Below the pieces are notes generated by a model. That model worked only from the letters and a program-made list of their open reading frames with translations. It was not told the origin of the DNA and did no database searches. Source: Arthrobacter jiangjiafuii (lineage in GTDB: Bacteria; Actinomycetota; Actinomycetes; Actinomycetales; Micrococcaceae). Taken from it: 64,000 bases of DNA. This document shows, piece after piece, positions 1 to 8,840 of this stretch (positions are counted from its first letter, which is position 1; every line of letters begins with the position of its first letter). The stretch covers positions 992,001 to 1,056,000 of the forward strand of contig NZ_CP076022.1 in NCBI RefSeq assembly GCF_018622995.1, in the 5' to 3' direction. A program made the translations under genes and the position numbers.

Positions 1-124
1 GTACGGCGCACGCATCAGCTCCCTCAGCGAGGACTCGAAGATCAAAACCGAGGGCTGTTGCAGCCGGGGCCATCATCCGGGCCAGCTGGCCGCCGCCGAC
101 AACGCCAATAATAGGGAAGTTCAC
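1..124 (-). CDS. purK: 5-(carboxyamino)imidazole ribonucleotide synthase PurK, N-terminal fragment
   Basis: Only the first 41 codons lie in the window; the gene runs off its left edge. Read on the minus strand from a GTG at 122-124, it gives VNFPIIGVVGGGQLARMMAP, the start of the ATP-grasp enzyme PurK, with its conserved GGGQLARM motif. PurK carboxylates AIR with ATP and bicarbonate in purine synthesis. An in-frame TAA sits only three codons upstream of the GTG, with no other start codon between, which fixes the start. It is divergent from the GtrA-like gene. Confidence 0.85.
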   Translation of the reverse strand, partial: MNFPIIGVVGGGQLARMMAPAATALGFDLRVLAEGADACAV

Positions 125-311
125 GGTCCAAGGTTACCGAAAAGAGACAGAAAACCCCTTCACCGCCTCCGCCGCGGGCCCAGTCTTCAGCAAACGCCCG
201 CAAACCGGAGGTAACATTGAGCCTTACCGTCTGCCTTCAATGTGCGGCGGATTCTTGTGTCCAGCTCAGGCAATCCCGGCCAGCGGCGCACCAACGGCCT
301 CGGAGGAACCC

Positions 312-929
312 TTGTTATCATCACTGTCCACGCGTTTCAGAGGCCTTTTCTCCCTGTTTTGGCGGGAAGTATCCAAGTTCGGCACCGTGGGCGCCTTCGC
401 CTTCGTCCTGGACAACGGCCTCTGGTGGATCCTGCTCCACGGACCCCTGGACGGCAGCGCCACCAAGGCCCGGATCATCAGCGCCTGCACGGCAACCCTC
501 TTCTCCTGGGTGGCCAACCGCCTGTGGACCTTCCGCCACCGGCGCCAGGCGAACATCACCCGTGAAGTGGTGCTGTTCTTCATCATTAACGGTGTGGGCA
601 TCATCATCTCCAGCGGCTTCACCTGGATCGCCCAGTACCCGCTGGGCATCACTGACGCGAAGTGGCTCGGATTCGCCGGTGTCGTTGGCATCGGTGTGGC
701 TACGATCCTGCGGTTCTTCGCCTACCGTTTTTGGGTCTTCAATGCCGAGCTGGACGACGAGCCCGGCTTCCAGACAGACCACGAGCTGCTCGATGATGCC
801 GGTTCCAAGAATCCGGCACGCCCTATGGAGGCCGAAACCACTCCCGGCAGCACCAGCAGCGGTTTCCGCGCCGGCGGCGCAGGGTCCAGCATGGAAGCCG
901 AGCCGACTAGGCCTGAAGCCGCGCCGTAA
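312..929 (+). CDS. GtrA-family membrane protein
   Basis: A 205-residue integral membrane protein with four predicted helices (residues about 23-42, 56-77, 86-107 and 120-145) and the GtrA-like pattern of a basic, aromatic Asn-Arg-Leu-Trp-Thr-Phe segment after helix 2. GtrA proteins are thought to help flip or present polyprenyl-linked sugars for glycosylation of surface polymers. The TTG start at 312 is chosen because a GGAGG lies 5 nt upstream (302-306) and the hydrophobic core follows directly; the frame is open back to 240, but that extension has no ribosome site. The last 60 residues are low-complexity and hydrophilic. The 3' end overlaps the converging TIGR03089 gene by 23 bp. Its substrate cannot be told from the sequence. 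Confidence 0.75.
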   Translation: MLSSLSTRFRGLFSLFWREVSKFGTVGAFAFVLDNGLWWILLHGPLDGSATKARIISACTATLFSWVANRLWTFRHRRQANITREVVLFFIINGVGIIISSGFTWIAQYPLGITDAKWLGFAGVVGIGVATILRFFAYRFWVFNAELDDEPGFQTDHELLDDAGSKNPARPMEAETTPGSTSSGFRAGGAGSSMEAEPTRPEAAP

Positions 930-1653
930 TCCGCTCGGCGGCCAGCAGCCGCTCGGTCACTTCCACTTCTGAAGCCGCCAGCACAATGGTGCCGCCGGCA
1001 GCCCAGGTCCGCAGCGCCGCAGTGAGCACCGACGGCAGGTCCACGGAGGCGGGGATGAGCAGCGTCTGGCGCGTGCCGCCGTCGGCCGCTTCGGCCAGCT
1101 GGCCGTAGCTGAGGTTAAGGCCCGAGCCCAGGAAACTGTGCAGCGCTGTATAGCCCTCCTCTGCTTCCTCCCCGGACAGGTAGGTGTCGGCATAACTGCG
1201 CACCTCCGCCGCGTAATCCACTGCCCCCGCCGGAAGGTCTCCGGGCCAGCGCAGCTCCAGGGCGCCCTGCGCCACGGCCACCACGGTGCCGCCGGCGGTG
1301 TCGAGCAGCTCCTGGGACGCGGTCACGGTAACGTCCGAAACGGCAACGTCTGCGGCCGCACCGCCTGGATGCGCAGGTTCGCCGAGCTGGACCGTGCACC
1401 CGGTCTGCCAGGCAGCCAGTGCCCAGACCAGGGTCTTCCAATGTGCCGGCAGATCAAGCCGGATCCGGATGCCCGGTTCGGCGTCAAGTTCGTCAACCAG
1501 CAGGTTGGACGTCTTCGCCACCCAGTTGTCCATGACCTTGCCGGACAGCTCGATCCGCTCTCCTGAGGGTCCGTACCAGATCAGCGCCGGGGACGTGGCT
1601 TGGCGGGTACGCAGCGTGGACAGCAGGGCGGGGACGGATGGCTGTGCAGGCAT
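907..1653 (-). CDS. TIGR03089 family protein (acyl-adenylate ligase-like)
   Basis: A 248-residue protein of an actinobacterial family related to the N-terminal part of AMP-dependent synthetases, but much shorter than a working ligase (500-600 aa). The N-terminus reads like an adenylation domain (LIWYGPSGERIELSG, then a segment resembling the NLLVDEL region). I see neither the phosphate-binding YTSGTTG-type loop nor the C-terminal catalytic lysine, so adenylation is doubtful and the role is unknown. The start is the ATG at 1651-1653; the only nearby -10-like box (TAAGTT, minus strand, 1687-1692) would give a short leader. It converges with and overlaps the GtrA gene. Confidence 0.7.
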   Translation of the reverse strand: MPAQPSVPALLSTLRTRQATSPALIWYGPSGERIELSGKVMDNWVAKTSNLLVDELDAEPGIRIRLDLPAHWKTLVWALAAWQTGCTVQLGEPAHPGGAAADVAVSDVTVTASQELLDTAGGTVVAVAQGALELRWPGDLPAGAVDYAAEVRSYADTYLSGEEAEEGYTALHSFLGSGLNLSYGQLAEAADGGTRQTLLIPASVDLPSVLTAALRTWAAGGTIVLAASEVEVTERLLAAERITARLQA

Positions 1654-1819
1654 GGAGTCTCATTTCGTGGACATGGTGTGGCGCGGAACTTACGTAGGTG
1701 CGCAAAAATCGGTGTTGATCCCGGCAAATGCAATAGCGGCGCGCCGGGGAAGCGGGCTGAAATCCGGGCGTGGCGTGCCCCGGATCCGCGGACTTGACTC
1801 TATAGGATGCCGAAACAGC

Positions 1820-1848
1820 TTGACGGCATCGTATTACACGCGTGTAAT
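1820..1848 (+). promoter_or_regulatory. whiB promoter with a palindromic operator over its -10
   Basis: TTGACG (1820-1825), a 17-bp spacer and TGTAAT (1843-1848) form a good vegetative promoter. A perfect 16-bp palindrome, ATTACACGCGTGTAAT, spans 1833-1848 and covers the spacer half and the -10. Transcription would begin near 1855, about 110 nt before the whiB ATG. A protein bound to the palindrome should block RNA polymerase. The binding protein is unknown. Confidence 0.6.
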
Positions 1849-1963
1849 TAGGTGAATCGGATTTGTTCCGGCAATCCACCACCGATATGCATTCCACGCA
1901 GGCTGATTGTGCCTGGCGCGGCTCAAGATCCGCTGCAGGGACAATAACACCGGGAGGACTTCC

Positions 1964-2503
1964 ATGGGGCAGGCAGAATACACGCACGATCAGTCCATTG
2001 CCGCACAGGCATCAGCGAGCTACGGCTCTCGGGGCGTGCCTGTGGACTGGTATGTGGACCCCGCAGACCCCGGTGCGGCTGAGCGGTACCGCCGGGATGC
2101 GGCGGGCCTTGAAGACCAGGCCACCGCCTTCCTCGCGGCCCATGAGGCCCTGGCGCCGGACACTGAAGAGCAGGATCTGCTCCTGGATCCTCCCGTTGCC
2201 CTCTTTCCCGCGCCGGCGGAAAAGGACTCCCGCCCCGTCTGGATTGGCCTGCCGGGCCTGGGCAATGACTACGACGACGGCGGTGAACTCGGCTGGCAGT
2301 CCGACGCCCTGTGCGCCCAAACGGATCCCGAAGCCTTCTTCCCGGAAAAGGGCGGCTCCACCCGGGACGCCAAAAAGGTCTGCGCGGCCTGCAACGTGCG
2401 CTCCCAGTGCCTGGAATATGCGCTGGCAAATGACGAGCGGTTCGGTATCTGGGGCGGCCTCTCCGAGCGAGAACGCCGCCGGCTTCGAAAGCAGGCAGTC
2501 TAA
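1964..2503 (+). CDS. WhiB-family Fe-S transcriptional regulator (WhiB2-like)
   Basis: A 179-residue Wbl protein. The four cluster ligands are C117, C140, C143 and C149 (C-X22-C-X2-C-X5-C), followed by the GIWGG turn and a basic C-terminus (SERERRRLRKQ) that contacts DNA. Wbl proteins bind a [4Fe-4S] cluster and usually act with the primary sigma factor; WhiB2/WhmD types govern septation and division. The ATG at 1964 has GGGAGG seven nt upstream (1952-1957); an in-frame extension to 1907 lacks a ribosome site. About 115 acidic residues precede the Wbl domain, longer than in mycobacterial WhiB2. The stop codon overlaps the next gene. The neighbourhood (glycosyltransferase, DUF5719, zincin-like, DUF3499, ahcY) matches the whiB2 region of mycobacteria. 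Confidence 0.92.
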   Translation: MGQAEYTHDQSIAAQASASYGSRGVPVDWYVDPADPGAAERYRRDAAGLEDQATAFLAAHEALAPDTEEQDLLLDPPVALFPAPAEKDSRPVWIGLPGLGNDYDDGGELGWQSDALCAQTDPEAFFPEKGGSTRDAKKVCAACNVRSQCLEYALANDERFGIWGGLSERERRRLRKQAV

Positions 2504-5500
2504 TTCCTTCGCACGTTCGTGTTTGCGCCGTTGTTGTAGCCCACAACGGCGCACAGTACCTTTCCGAAACACTCACCGCGCTGGCCGGCCAAACCCGGCC
2601 AGCTGATTTCTGTATCGGCGTCGACGCCGGGTCCGCCGATGCCTCGGCAGCTCTGCTGTTGCAGGGGCTGCCGTCCGGAAGCCCCATAGTGACCGTCCCG
2701 GCCCGAAGCGGCTTCGGCGAAGCAGTGCGCGCAGGCCTTGCCGAGCTTCCCCCCGCCGCGGAGAACGGAACCGTGGACTGGCTCTGGCTGCTCCACGATG
2801 ATTCAGCCCCCGCCCCGGAGGCACTCGAGGAACTTCTCCTGGCCGTGGAGCGCGCTCCCTCGGTCACCATTGCCGGCACCAAGCAGGTGGACTGGGAGAA
2901 CGAACGGCGGCTCGTGGACGTCGGAGTTTCCATCAGCCGGTGGGCCGAACGCGTCACCCTCATCGACGCTGACGAACTGGACCAGGGCCAGTACAACGCC
3001 CGCAGCGATATCTTCGCCGTGAATTCAGCCGGCATGATGGTCCGCCGGGACGTCTGGGACGCCTTGGGCGGCTTCGACCCCGCCCTGCCCGGCACCGGCG
3101 ATGACATAGACCTGTGCTGGCGCAACCGCCTGGCCGGGCACCGCGTCGTCGTCGTTCCGGCTGCCAGGGTGCGCCATGCCGGAAACCGGCCCAACACCGC
3201 CGCCTCTGCCCGGGCCTCCCGACGGGCCGAAATCTTCCTCCGGCTCAAGCATGCAGCCCTGTGGCAGGTGCCCTTCCTCGCCGTCGGGGCAGTCCTGGGC
3301 GGCTTCGGCCGGCTCTTCCTTGGCATGCTGGCCAAGGATCCCGGGTACGCCGTCGGCTCCCTGACCTCCAGCATCGGCGCCGTCCTGCGCCCGGTGGACC
3401 TGTACCGCTCACGCCGTGCCGCCGCAGCCACCCGGACCCGGCCGCGCAGCGCCGTCAACGCACTGCGCAGCGGCCGGCGCGAGGTCCGCGAACACCGCCG
3501 GTCCCTGTTCGAATCTGATCCCACGGCACCGGCGGGGGACTTCCCGGGCCTCGTGCCCGGAACCGGCGATACCGGGCTGGCCGGTACCAGCCGGGATGCC
3601 GGGTCCTTGGAACCCAGCGGCGACTCCAACGACGACTTCGCCTCGCTCGCAGCACCGTCCCGGACCTGGGTGGGGGTCGGCGCCGTTGCCGCAGTCCTGC
3701 TGCTGCTAGCTGCCTCGTTGATCGGCATGTACCGGTTTGTCAGCGCTCCGGCCTTGGCCGGAGGAGCCTTGCTGCCGCTGTCCGACAGCCTCGGCGCGAT
3801 CTTCGCCAACGCCTCCACCTGGTGGATTGAACTCGGATCCGGATATCCCGGCCACGGCGACCCCTTCGACTATGTATTGTGGCTGCTCGGCGCCGCCGGC
3901 CTGGGCCAGACAAACACCGCAGTCGTCGCCCTGGTGCTGACCGCCCTGCCGCTGGCCGGGCTCAGCGCCTGGTTTGCGGCCGGCGCCTTCACCCGGCGCC
4001 GTGGCCTGCGCTTTTGGGCCGCTCTGTTCTGGGGCTCCGCGCCGGCTCTCCTGGCCGCGTTGGGAGATGGCCGGCTCGGCGCACTGATCGCCCATATCCT
4101 GCTGCCCCTGATCGTCCTGGCGATGGCTCGTGCCGTGGGAAGCGGACAACCCGCCGCCCCGGCGTCCGAGACCGCCGGCACCGGCGCGCCGAGCTGGACC
4201 GCCGCCGCCGCTGCGGGATTGCTGCTGGCAGCAGTCACTGCCGCCGCGCCGACGCTGTTCCTCCTTGCGGCCGTTGCCGTCCTCGTGGTGTCGCTGCGGC
4301 TGCGCCGCCGGGCCCGGACCCTGTGGTGGTCCCTGCTGCCGTCTGCGGCCCTGCTGCTTCCCGTGGCGCTGTCCACGCTGGACCGGCCACGGGCCCTGCT
4401 GGCTGATCCCGGTGTTCCGCTCGGCTTTGATCCCGCACAGCTGTGGCAGCAACTGCTGGGCTTCCCGGCCGCATTCGACATCAACGGCCCGCTGCCGATG
4501 CTGGGCTTCCTGCCCGCAGGGCCGTGGGCGCTGGTACTGGCGCTGGTTATCGGAGCTCCGGTCCTGCTGCTGTCCGCCGCCGCACTCTTTACCGGACCCC
4601 GCACGGCCGCGGCCCGGCTGGCGTGGGGCCTGAGCCTCGCCGCCCTGGCCTTGAGCGCGCTGTCCGCCTTCGTCGCCACCGGCACCGCGCCGGGTGTGCT
4701 GGTCACGCCGTTCCCCGGCCCCCTGGTTTCGGCCGCCGTCCTGCTGCAGCTGTGCGCAGCGCTCCTGGCCGGCGACGCCCTGCTGAACAGACCCTCCCGC
4801 GCCGCTTCGGGCGCCGGCCGGGCGGACGCTTCGGGCCGGACCCGGCCGTCCGGCCGTCCAACCGCCGTGCTCTTGGGCATGGTGCTGGCGCTGGGTCCGG
4901 CCGCAGGCCTGGTGCTGTGGAGCGTGCCGCTGGCCACGGGTACCACCGTGGCTGACGGCAGCAACGGCGTTCACGGCGCCCTGCCGCTGGTCTCCGCGAC
5001 AGCGGAACGGACACTGCCTGCCACCGCCGCGGACAAGGGAAACAGCGGCAACCGCACGCAAACCCTGCTGCTGCGCACCGATGCGAACGACAATGTCACC
5101 GCAGCATTGATGCGCGACGGCGGTACGACCCTTGACGGGCTCTCGGCGATCTACGCTGCACGAACCATCACCGGTCCCGTGAACGGGGAAGGTCTGGCCC
5201 TCGACGATGACGCCAGTGCCGACCTCAGGCGCGCTGTCGCGATGATCACTGCCGGCACCGGAGTGGACCCCCGCGCGGAGCTCTCCCGGCTGGGTGCGGG
5301 CTACGTCGTCCTGCAACAGTCCGATACCTCGGCCGAACTGCTGGCCAGCAAGATGGATTCCGTACCGGGCCTGGCTCCGGTGGGGCAGACTGGTTCGGGC
5401 TGGCTGTGGCGCGTGGTCGGAACGCTGGATGAGAAGGGCACCGAGTCACTGTCCGAAGACACCGGCCGGGTCCGCATCATCGCCGCAGACGGCAGCGTCC

Positions 5501-5991
5501 AGGCCGTGGTGCCTTCACAGCGCACCGGCGTCAGGACCAGCATCCCTGAAGGAGAAGAAGGTCGGCTCCTGGTCCTCTCCGAACGCTCCGACACCGGCTG
5601 GCAGGCCACGCTGAACGGCTCGGAGCTGCCGGCCACCACGCAGGGCTGGGCACAGGCCTTTGAACTTCCCTCCTCCGGCGGGGAACTCGAAGTCCAATAC
5701 CGATCGGTTTGGGAACCCTGGCTGGGTGCCGGCCAGGCGCTGGTCCTGGCGCTGACCGTGCTGTTGGCAGTGCCGACCCGCACCCGCACCGGAACCCTCC
5801 GTCTGCCCGGCAGGCAGGAACCGGTCCGACGGAAGGCAACCGGTTCGCCGGCCGCCGGCGCCGACACCCACGCTGCCGCTGCCGACACGGTACCGGCGGC
5901 AGAAACGCTTCCTCCCGGGCAAAGCCGCTCGGACTCCCGGGCAAGCATAGGGGCCTCCGGGGAACCCGGCACGCGCGAAGGAAAGCACTGA
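2503..5991 (+). CDS. Giant membrane glycosyltransferase (GT2 domain plus multi-span membrane region)
   Basis: An 1162-residue protein. Residues 1-230 form a GT2 fold: VRVCAVVVAHNG at the N-terminus, DAGSAD, a nucleotide-sugar/metal DD pair at residues 99-100 (LLHDDSAP), and a DALGGFDPALPGTGDDIDLCWR acceptor region. Then come a hydrophilic linker rich in Ala, Arg and Asp, about a dozen membrane helices (about 385-850) and an extracellular C-terminal domain. Such proteins probably move sugars into envelope polysaccharide. The frame has no ATG, GTG or TTG between its opening at 2434 and 2659, yet conserved GT2 sequence begins near 2515. The best start is ATT at 2503, overlapping the whiB TAA by one base, with AGCAGG about 7 nt upstream. 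Starting at 2659 would delete the first strand of the fold. Translation is probably coupled to whiB. Confidence 0.8.
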   Translation: MPSHVRVCAVVVAHNGAQYLSETLTALAGQTRPADFCIGVDAGSADASAALLLQGLPSGSPIVTVPARSGFGEAVRAGLAELPPAAENGTVDWLWLLHDDSAPAPEALEELLLAVERAPSVTIAGTKQVDWENERRLVDVGVSISRWAERVTLIDADELDQGQYNARSDIFAVNSAGMMVRRDVWDALGGFDPALPGTGDDIDLCWRNRLAGHRVVVVPAARVRHAGNRPNTAASARASRRAEIFLRLKHAALWQVPFLAVGAVLGGFGRLFLGMLAKDPGYAVGSLTSSIGAVLRPVDLYRSRRAAAATRTRPRSAVNALRSGRREVREHRRSLFESDPTAPAGDFPGLVPGTGDTGLAGTSRDAGSLEPSGDSNDDFASLAAPSRTWVGVGAVAAVLLLLAASLIGMYRFVSAPALAGGALLPLSDSLGAIFANASTWWIELGSGYPGHGDPFDYVLWLLGAAGLGQTNTAVVALVLTALPLAGLSAWFAAGAFTRRRGLRFWAALFWGSAPALLAALGDGRLGALIAHILLPLIVLAMARAVGSGQPAAPASETAGTGAPSWTAAAAAGLLLAAVTAAAPTLFLLAAVAVLVVSLRLRRRARTLWWSLLPSAALLLPVALSTLDRPRALLADPGVPLGFDPAQLWQQLLGFPAAFDINGPLPMLGFLPAGPWALVLALVIGAPVLLLSAAALFTGPRTAAARLAWGLSLAALALSALSAFVATGTAPGVLVTPFPGPLVSAAVLLQLCAALLAGDALLNRPSRAASGAGRADASGRTRPSGRPTAVLLGMVLALGPAAGLVLWSVPLATGTTVADGSNGVHGALPLVSATAERTLPATAADKGNSGNRTQTLLLRTDANDNVTAALMRDGGTTLDGLSAIYAARTITGPVNGEGLALDDDASADLRRAVAMITAGTGVDPRAELSRLGAGYVVLQQSDTSAELLASKMDSVPGLAPVGQTGSGWLWRVVGTLDEKGTESLSEDTGRVRIIAADGSVQAVVPSQRTGVRTSIPEGEEGRLLVLSERSDTGWQATLNGSELPATTQGWAQAFELPSSGGELEVQYRSVWEPWLGAGQALVLALTVLLAVPTRTRTGTLRLPGRQEPVRRKATGSPAAGADTHAAAADTVPAAETLPPGQSRSDSRASIGASGEPGTREGKH

Positions 5992-7655
5992 TGAGCCAGA
6001 AAAACCCGCAGGAATTCTCCGGGCAGAAGGAAAACGCCCCGGAGAAGTCCGCTCCCACGGGCAACGTCCAGGCAGGCGGCCGGAGTGAAATCCGCAAGCG
6101 GCGCCGGCAGCGGGCGGCAACGGCAGCGGCCGGCGTGCTGGTCCTTGCCGCCGCGGGCGCCGTAGTGGCCGGATCCCTGGTGGTTCCCACCGGCGAGGCC
6201 GGCGGCCCGGTGGACATCGCTGCGGCAGATGTGCCCGCGGGCCCACTGACAGCTGTCTGCCCGGCGCCCCTGCGTCTGCTGACGGGCAGCGTGGCCGGAA
6301 CGGATCCCCAGTTCAGCCCGGTTTCGGAATCAGCGAAGACCAATCTCAGTGCCGTGGTGCTCAGCGGTCCGGGGAACCCCGTTCCAGTGTCCGAGCTGCT
6401 TCAGCCTGATGCCACCACTTCAATCAAGGCCATCGCTGAAAACGTGCCCGATGCCCGGCCGCTTGCCGGGGTCCGCAGCGCCGGGGTCCTCAACGGCTTC
6501 TCCGTCTCGGACACCACGCTGCTCAGCGCCGAACCGTCCGGCACCCTGCAGGCCACGGCCAACGCCGTGGTGGGGTTCAGCGCCACCGACGGGGACCTTT
6601 CCGGTCTCGCCGCGGCAAACTGCCAGTCTCCGGGCAACGACATGTGGCTGATGGGTGCCCGCACCACTGTGGGCGCCACGGCTGTATTGCGCCTGACCAA
6701 TCCCTCCGAAAGCGCAGCCACCGCTGACCTGGAACTCTACGGTTCCAAAGGACGGATAGAGGAGGGTGCGGGCAGCCGTGGAATCCTGGTTCCGCCCGGC
6801 GAAACCAAGCAGATTGTCCTGGCCGGCCTGGCCGCGAACGAGGCCAGCCTCGCCGTCCGGGTGCGCACCTCAGGCGGGCCGGTTACCGCATTGGTGCAGC
6901 AGAGCATCCTGCGCGGTGTCACGCCCGGAGGCGTGGAGCTGATCCAGCCGGCCACCCCCGCGTCGCCACAGCAGGTGATCAGTGGTGTCCGGATCCAGAA
7001 CCCCGCTGATACCAAGAAGGTTGCAGCCCAGAGCGGTTACGAATCGGTCGCTCCGGCCCTGCAGGTCGCCGTTCCCGGCAGTACCAACGCGGTGGTCTCG
7101 GTCCGGATCCTCGACGCCGGCGGCGACGTGAGCGTGCCCGGAGGCGGAGTCTTTACCGTTCCCGCCGGCGGCGTCGGCCAGCTGCCGCTGGACTCCCTGC
7201 CGGAGGGAACCTACGCGGTGGAGGTGACAGCGGACGTATCGGTGGTGGCCGCAGCGGTCACCGGCCGGGGCGCCAAGGAGGACGCCCCGGTAGATCTGGC
7301 CGTGGCGCCGGCCGGTGAGCGCCTGGGCAGTGAGCACCTGGCGGTATTGACGGAAGGGGCCGAGTCTGTGCTGTCGTTTGCCGCGCCGTCCGGTGCCGCT
7401 GAAGTGCGCCTGACCGGGGTTGGCAAGGATGGAAGCCTGAAGGAAGAGCGCGTCGTGGCGGTCAAGGGCGGTTCGACCGTTGCCGTGAAGCCGGCCGACG
7501 TGGGCTCCGACCTTGCTGCCCTGCTGGTGAGCACCACGGGAGACGCCGTGTACGGTGCCCAGGTCCTCACCTCCGGAGATGCCGGTGTCTCGGTGCTCCC
7601 GCTGCCCAAGGGCAATGTGGGCGGCCTGAGTGTTCCGGTGGGGCTCGGCTACTGA
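5991..7655 (+). CDS. DUF5719 family protein, membrane-anchored, extracellular
   Basis: A 554-residue protein whose ATG overlaps the stop of the glycosyltransferase gene (TGATG), so the two are translationally coupled. After a basic cytoplasmic segment (RKRRRQRAA) comes one membrane helix (about residues 42-62); the rest is predicted outside the cell and is rich in Ala, Gly, Val and Ser with beta-type repeats, as in actinobacterial DUF5719 proteins that follow this glycosyltransferase. No catalytic motif is visible. The conserved pairing suggests it assists the glycosyltransferase at the outer membrane face; that is inference. It converges on the next gene with six bases between them. Confidence 0.75.
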   Translation: MSQKNPQEFSGQKENAPEKSAPTGNVQAGGRSEIRKRRRQRAATAAAGVLVLAAAGAVVAGSLVVPTGEAGGPVDIAAADVPAGPLTAVCPAPLRLLTGSVAGTDPQFSPVSESAKTNLSAVVLSGPGNPVPVSELLQPDATTSIKAIAENVPDARPLAGVRSAGVLNGFSVSDTTLLSAEPSGTLQATANAVVGFSATDGDLSGLAAANCQSPGNDMWLMGARTTVGATAVLRLTNPSESAATADLELYGSKGRIEEGAGSRGILVPPGETKQIVLAGLAANEASLAVRVRTSGGPVTALVQQSILRGVTPGGVELIQPATPASPQQVISGVRIQNPADTKKVAAQSGYESVAPALQVAVPGSTNAVVSVRILDAGGDVSVPGGGVFTVPAGGVGQLPLDSLPEGTYAVEVTADVSVVAAAVTGRGAKEDAPVDLAVAPAGERLGSEHLAVLTEGAESVLSFAAPSGAAEVRLTGVGKDGSLKEERVVAVKGGSTVAVKPADVGSDLAALLVSTTGDAVYGAQVLTSGDAGVSVLPLPKGNVGGLSVPVGLGY

Positions 7656-7661
7656 GGACAG

Positions 7662-8228
7662 CTAGAACGGACGGAACCGGCCATAGGTCGGGTCCACCGT
7701 TTCGGGATCCATTCCCATGAGCAGGGCAAGTTGCTCCACCACCACGTCGTGGATCAGCTCGCTGACCGGAACCAGGCCGCGGGCCGCCGACTCTACCGGA
7801 TGCCGGTACACGGTGATTACGGCAGGCCGGGGACCCTCCGCGGGTGCGCCGGCGGCGCAGGGGATGTGGCCACCGGTCCGGGCAAGTTCCTCCAGGCCAG
7901 GCGGGATGTCCTGCACCACGAACTGGTAGGACTGGATGCTCTCGCCCCAGAGCCGCTCCAGCCGTTGGGCCGATTCCAGCACCCAGAGGTCGAAGCGTTC
8001 CGAGCGGGACCTGAATCCGGCCAGATGTGCGGGAACCAGCTCCCCGCGCAATCCGCGTCCGTGCCGGTTGCGGCGGCGGCGGTGATAGGGGCGCGGGCGT
8101 ACTGAGGCCCGCGTGCCAGGTCCGGCGGCCGGGGGAGCGGAGGGGTCGGCGGGGCCGGTCACCGGGGGATCAGCCGGCAGGCCATTCTCGGGGCCGAGGT
8201 ACACCCTGAAGGTTTCTCCGGTGGACAT
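7662..8228 (-). CDS. Zincin-like metallopeptidase family protein with a degenerate active site
   Basis: A 188-residue protein resembling the small zincin family encoded beside whiB2 in actinobacteria (Rv3259 in Mycobacterium tuberculosis). Residues 1-65 are Pro/Arg-rich and disordered; the folded part starts near RGELVPAHLAG. Active members carry HExxH in the helix near the C-terminus; here that helix reads ELIHDVVVEQLALLMGM, so neither the glutamate nor the second histidine is present. It therefore probably does not cleave peptides and may be a binding protein. The C-terminal DPTYGRFRPF is typical of the actinobacterial group. It is transcribed against DUF5719 and away from DUF3499. Confidence 0.7.
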   Translation of the reverse strand: MSTGETFRVYLGPENGLPADPPVTGPADPSAPPAAGPGTRASVRPRPYHRRRRNRHGRGLRGELVPAHLAGFRSRSERFDLWVLESAQRLERLWGESIQSYQFVVQDIPPGLEELARTGGHIPCAAGAPAEGPRPAVITVYRHPVESAARGLVPVSELIHDVVVEQLALLMGMDPETVDPTYGRFRPF

Positions 8229-8345
8229 ACAAGAACTGTAACCGCTGCGCCCCGGTCACGGCACTGCATTTTTGGCGGGGTGCCCGCGGCATTTATGCAG
8301 GGGTGCTCACCGGCGAGCCTGCCCGGGCATCGTTCCCCGGGCGGG

Positions 8346-8351
8346 TAGAGT
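8346..8351 (+). promoter_or_regulatory. Possible leaderless -10 box of the DUF3499 gene
   Basis: TAGAGT ends 8 nt before the GTG start at 8360, and no ribosome-binding sequence precedes that GTG. This fits transcription starting at or next to the start codon. Confidence 0.4.
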
Positions 8352-8359
8352 AATCCTCC

Positions 8360-8743
8360 GTGGAATCCTTAAGACTGTGCTCAAGATCAGCGTGCCGACA
8401 GGCAGCTGTTGCCACCCTGACCTACGTCTATGCAGATTCCACTGCCGTGCTGGGGCCGCTTGCCACCTACGCCGAACCCCATTGTTACGATTTGTGCAGC
8501 GCCCATGCCGCGCGCCTGACGGTCCCGCTGGGGTGGGAAGTCCTCAGGCTGAACCTCTCCGGACAGCCCCGCAGCGCCAGCCGCGATGATCTCTCCGCAC
8601 TCGTGGACGCCGTGCGGGAAGCCGCCGCAGAAGAGCCCGTTGCAGAGGCACCCAAACGTTCCGGCCGGCACGCCCTGGAACCGCCCGCTGATGCTGTCGG
8701 CGGCCGCCGCTCACACCTGCGGATGCTGCCCGAACAGAGCTGA
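8360..8743 (+). CDS. DUF3499 family protein
   Basis: A 127-residue protein of an actinobacterial family of unknown function. The conserved part is residues 5-68: RLCSRSACRQAAVATLTYVY, then HCYDLCSAHAARLTVPLGWEV. The paired cysteines (CSRSAC and CYDLC) and nearby histidines look like a small zinc site, but this is a guess from spacing. The C-terminal 50 residues are variable and charged. The GTG start at 8360 puts the cysteine motif at the very N-terminus as in relatives. In mycobacteria the homologue lies next to manB; here the next gene is Trm112-like. Confidence 0.75.
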   Translation: MESLRLCSRSACRQAAVATLTYVYADSTAVLGPLATYAEPHCYDLCSAHAARLTVPLGWEVLRLNLSGQPRSASRDDLSALVDAVREAAAEEPVAEAPKRSGRHALEPPADAVGGRRSHLRMLPEQS

Positions 8744-8840
8744 CCGCAGCGCCGGCCGGCAGCTAAAGGATAGTCTGGGGTCCCTGCGCCGCGCTTTTTA
8801 CAGGCGGCATCTACGTATCCAAGGAAGTGCGGTTACCCCC

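Noticed and set aside
3706-5316. Long antisense frame within the glycosyltransferase
   Set aside because: Gln/Gly/Arg-rich product with no motif, a shadow of GC-rich coding sequence.
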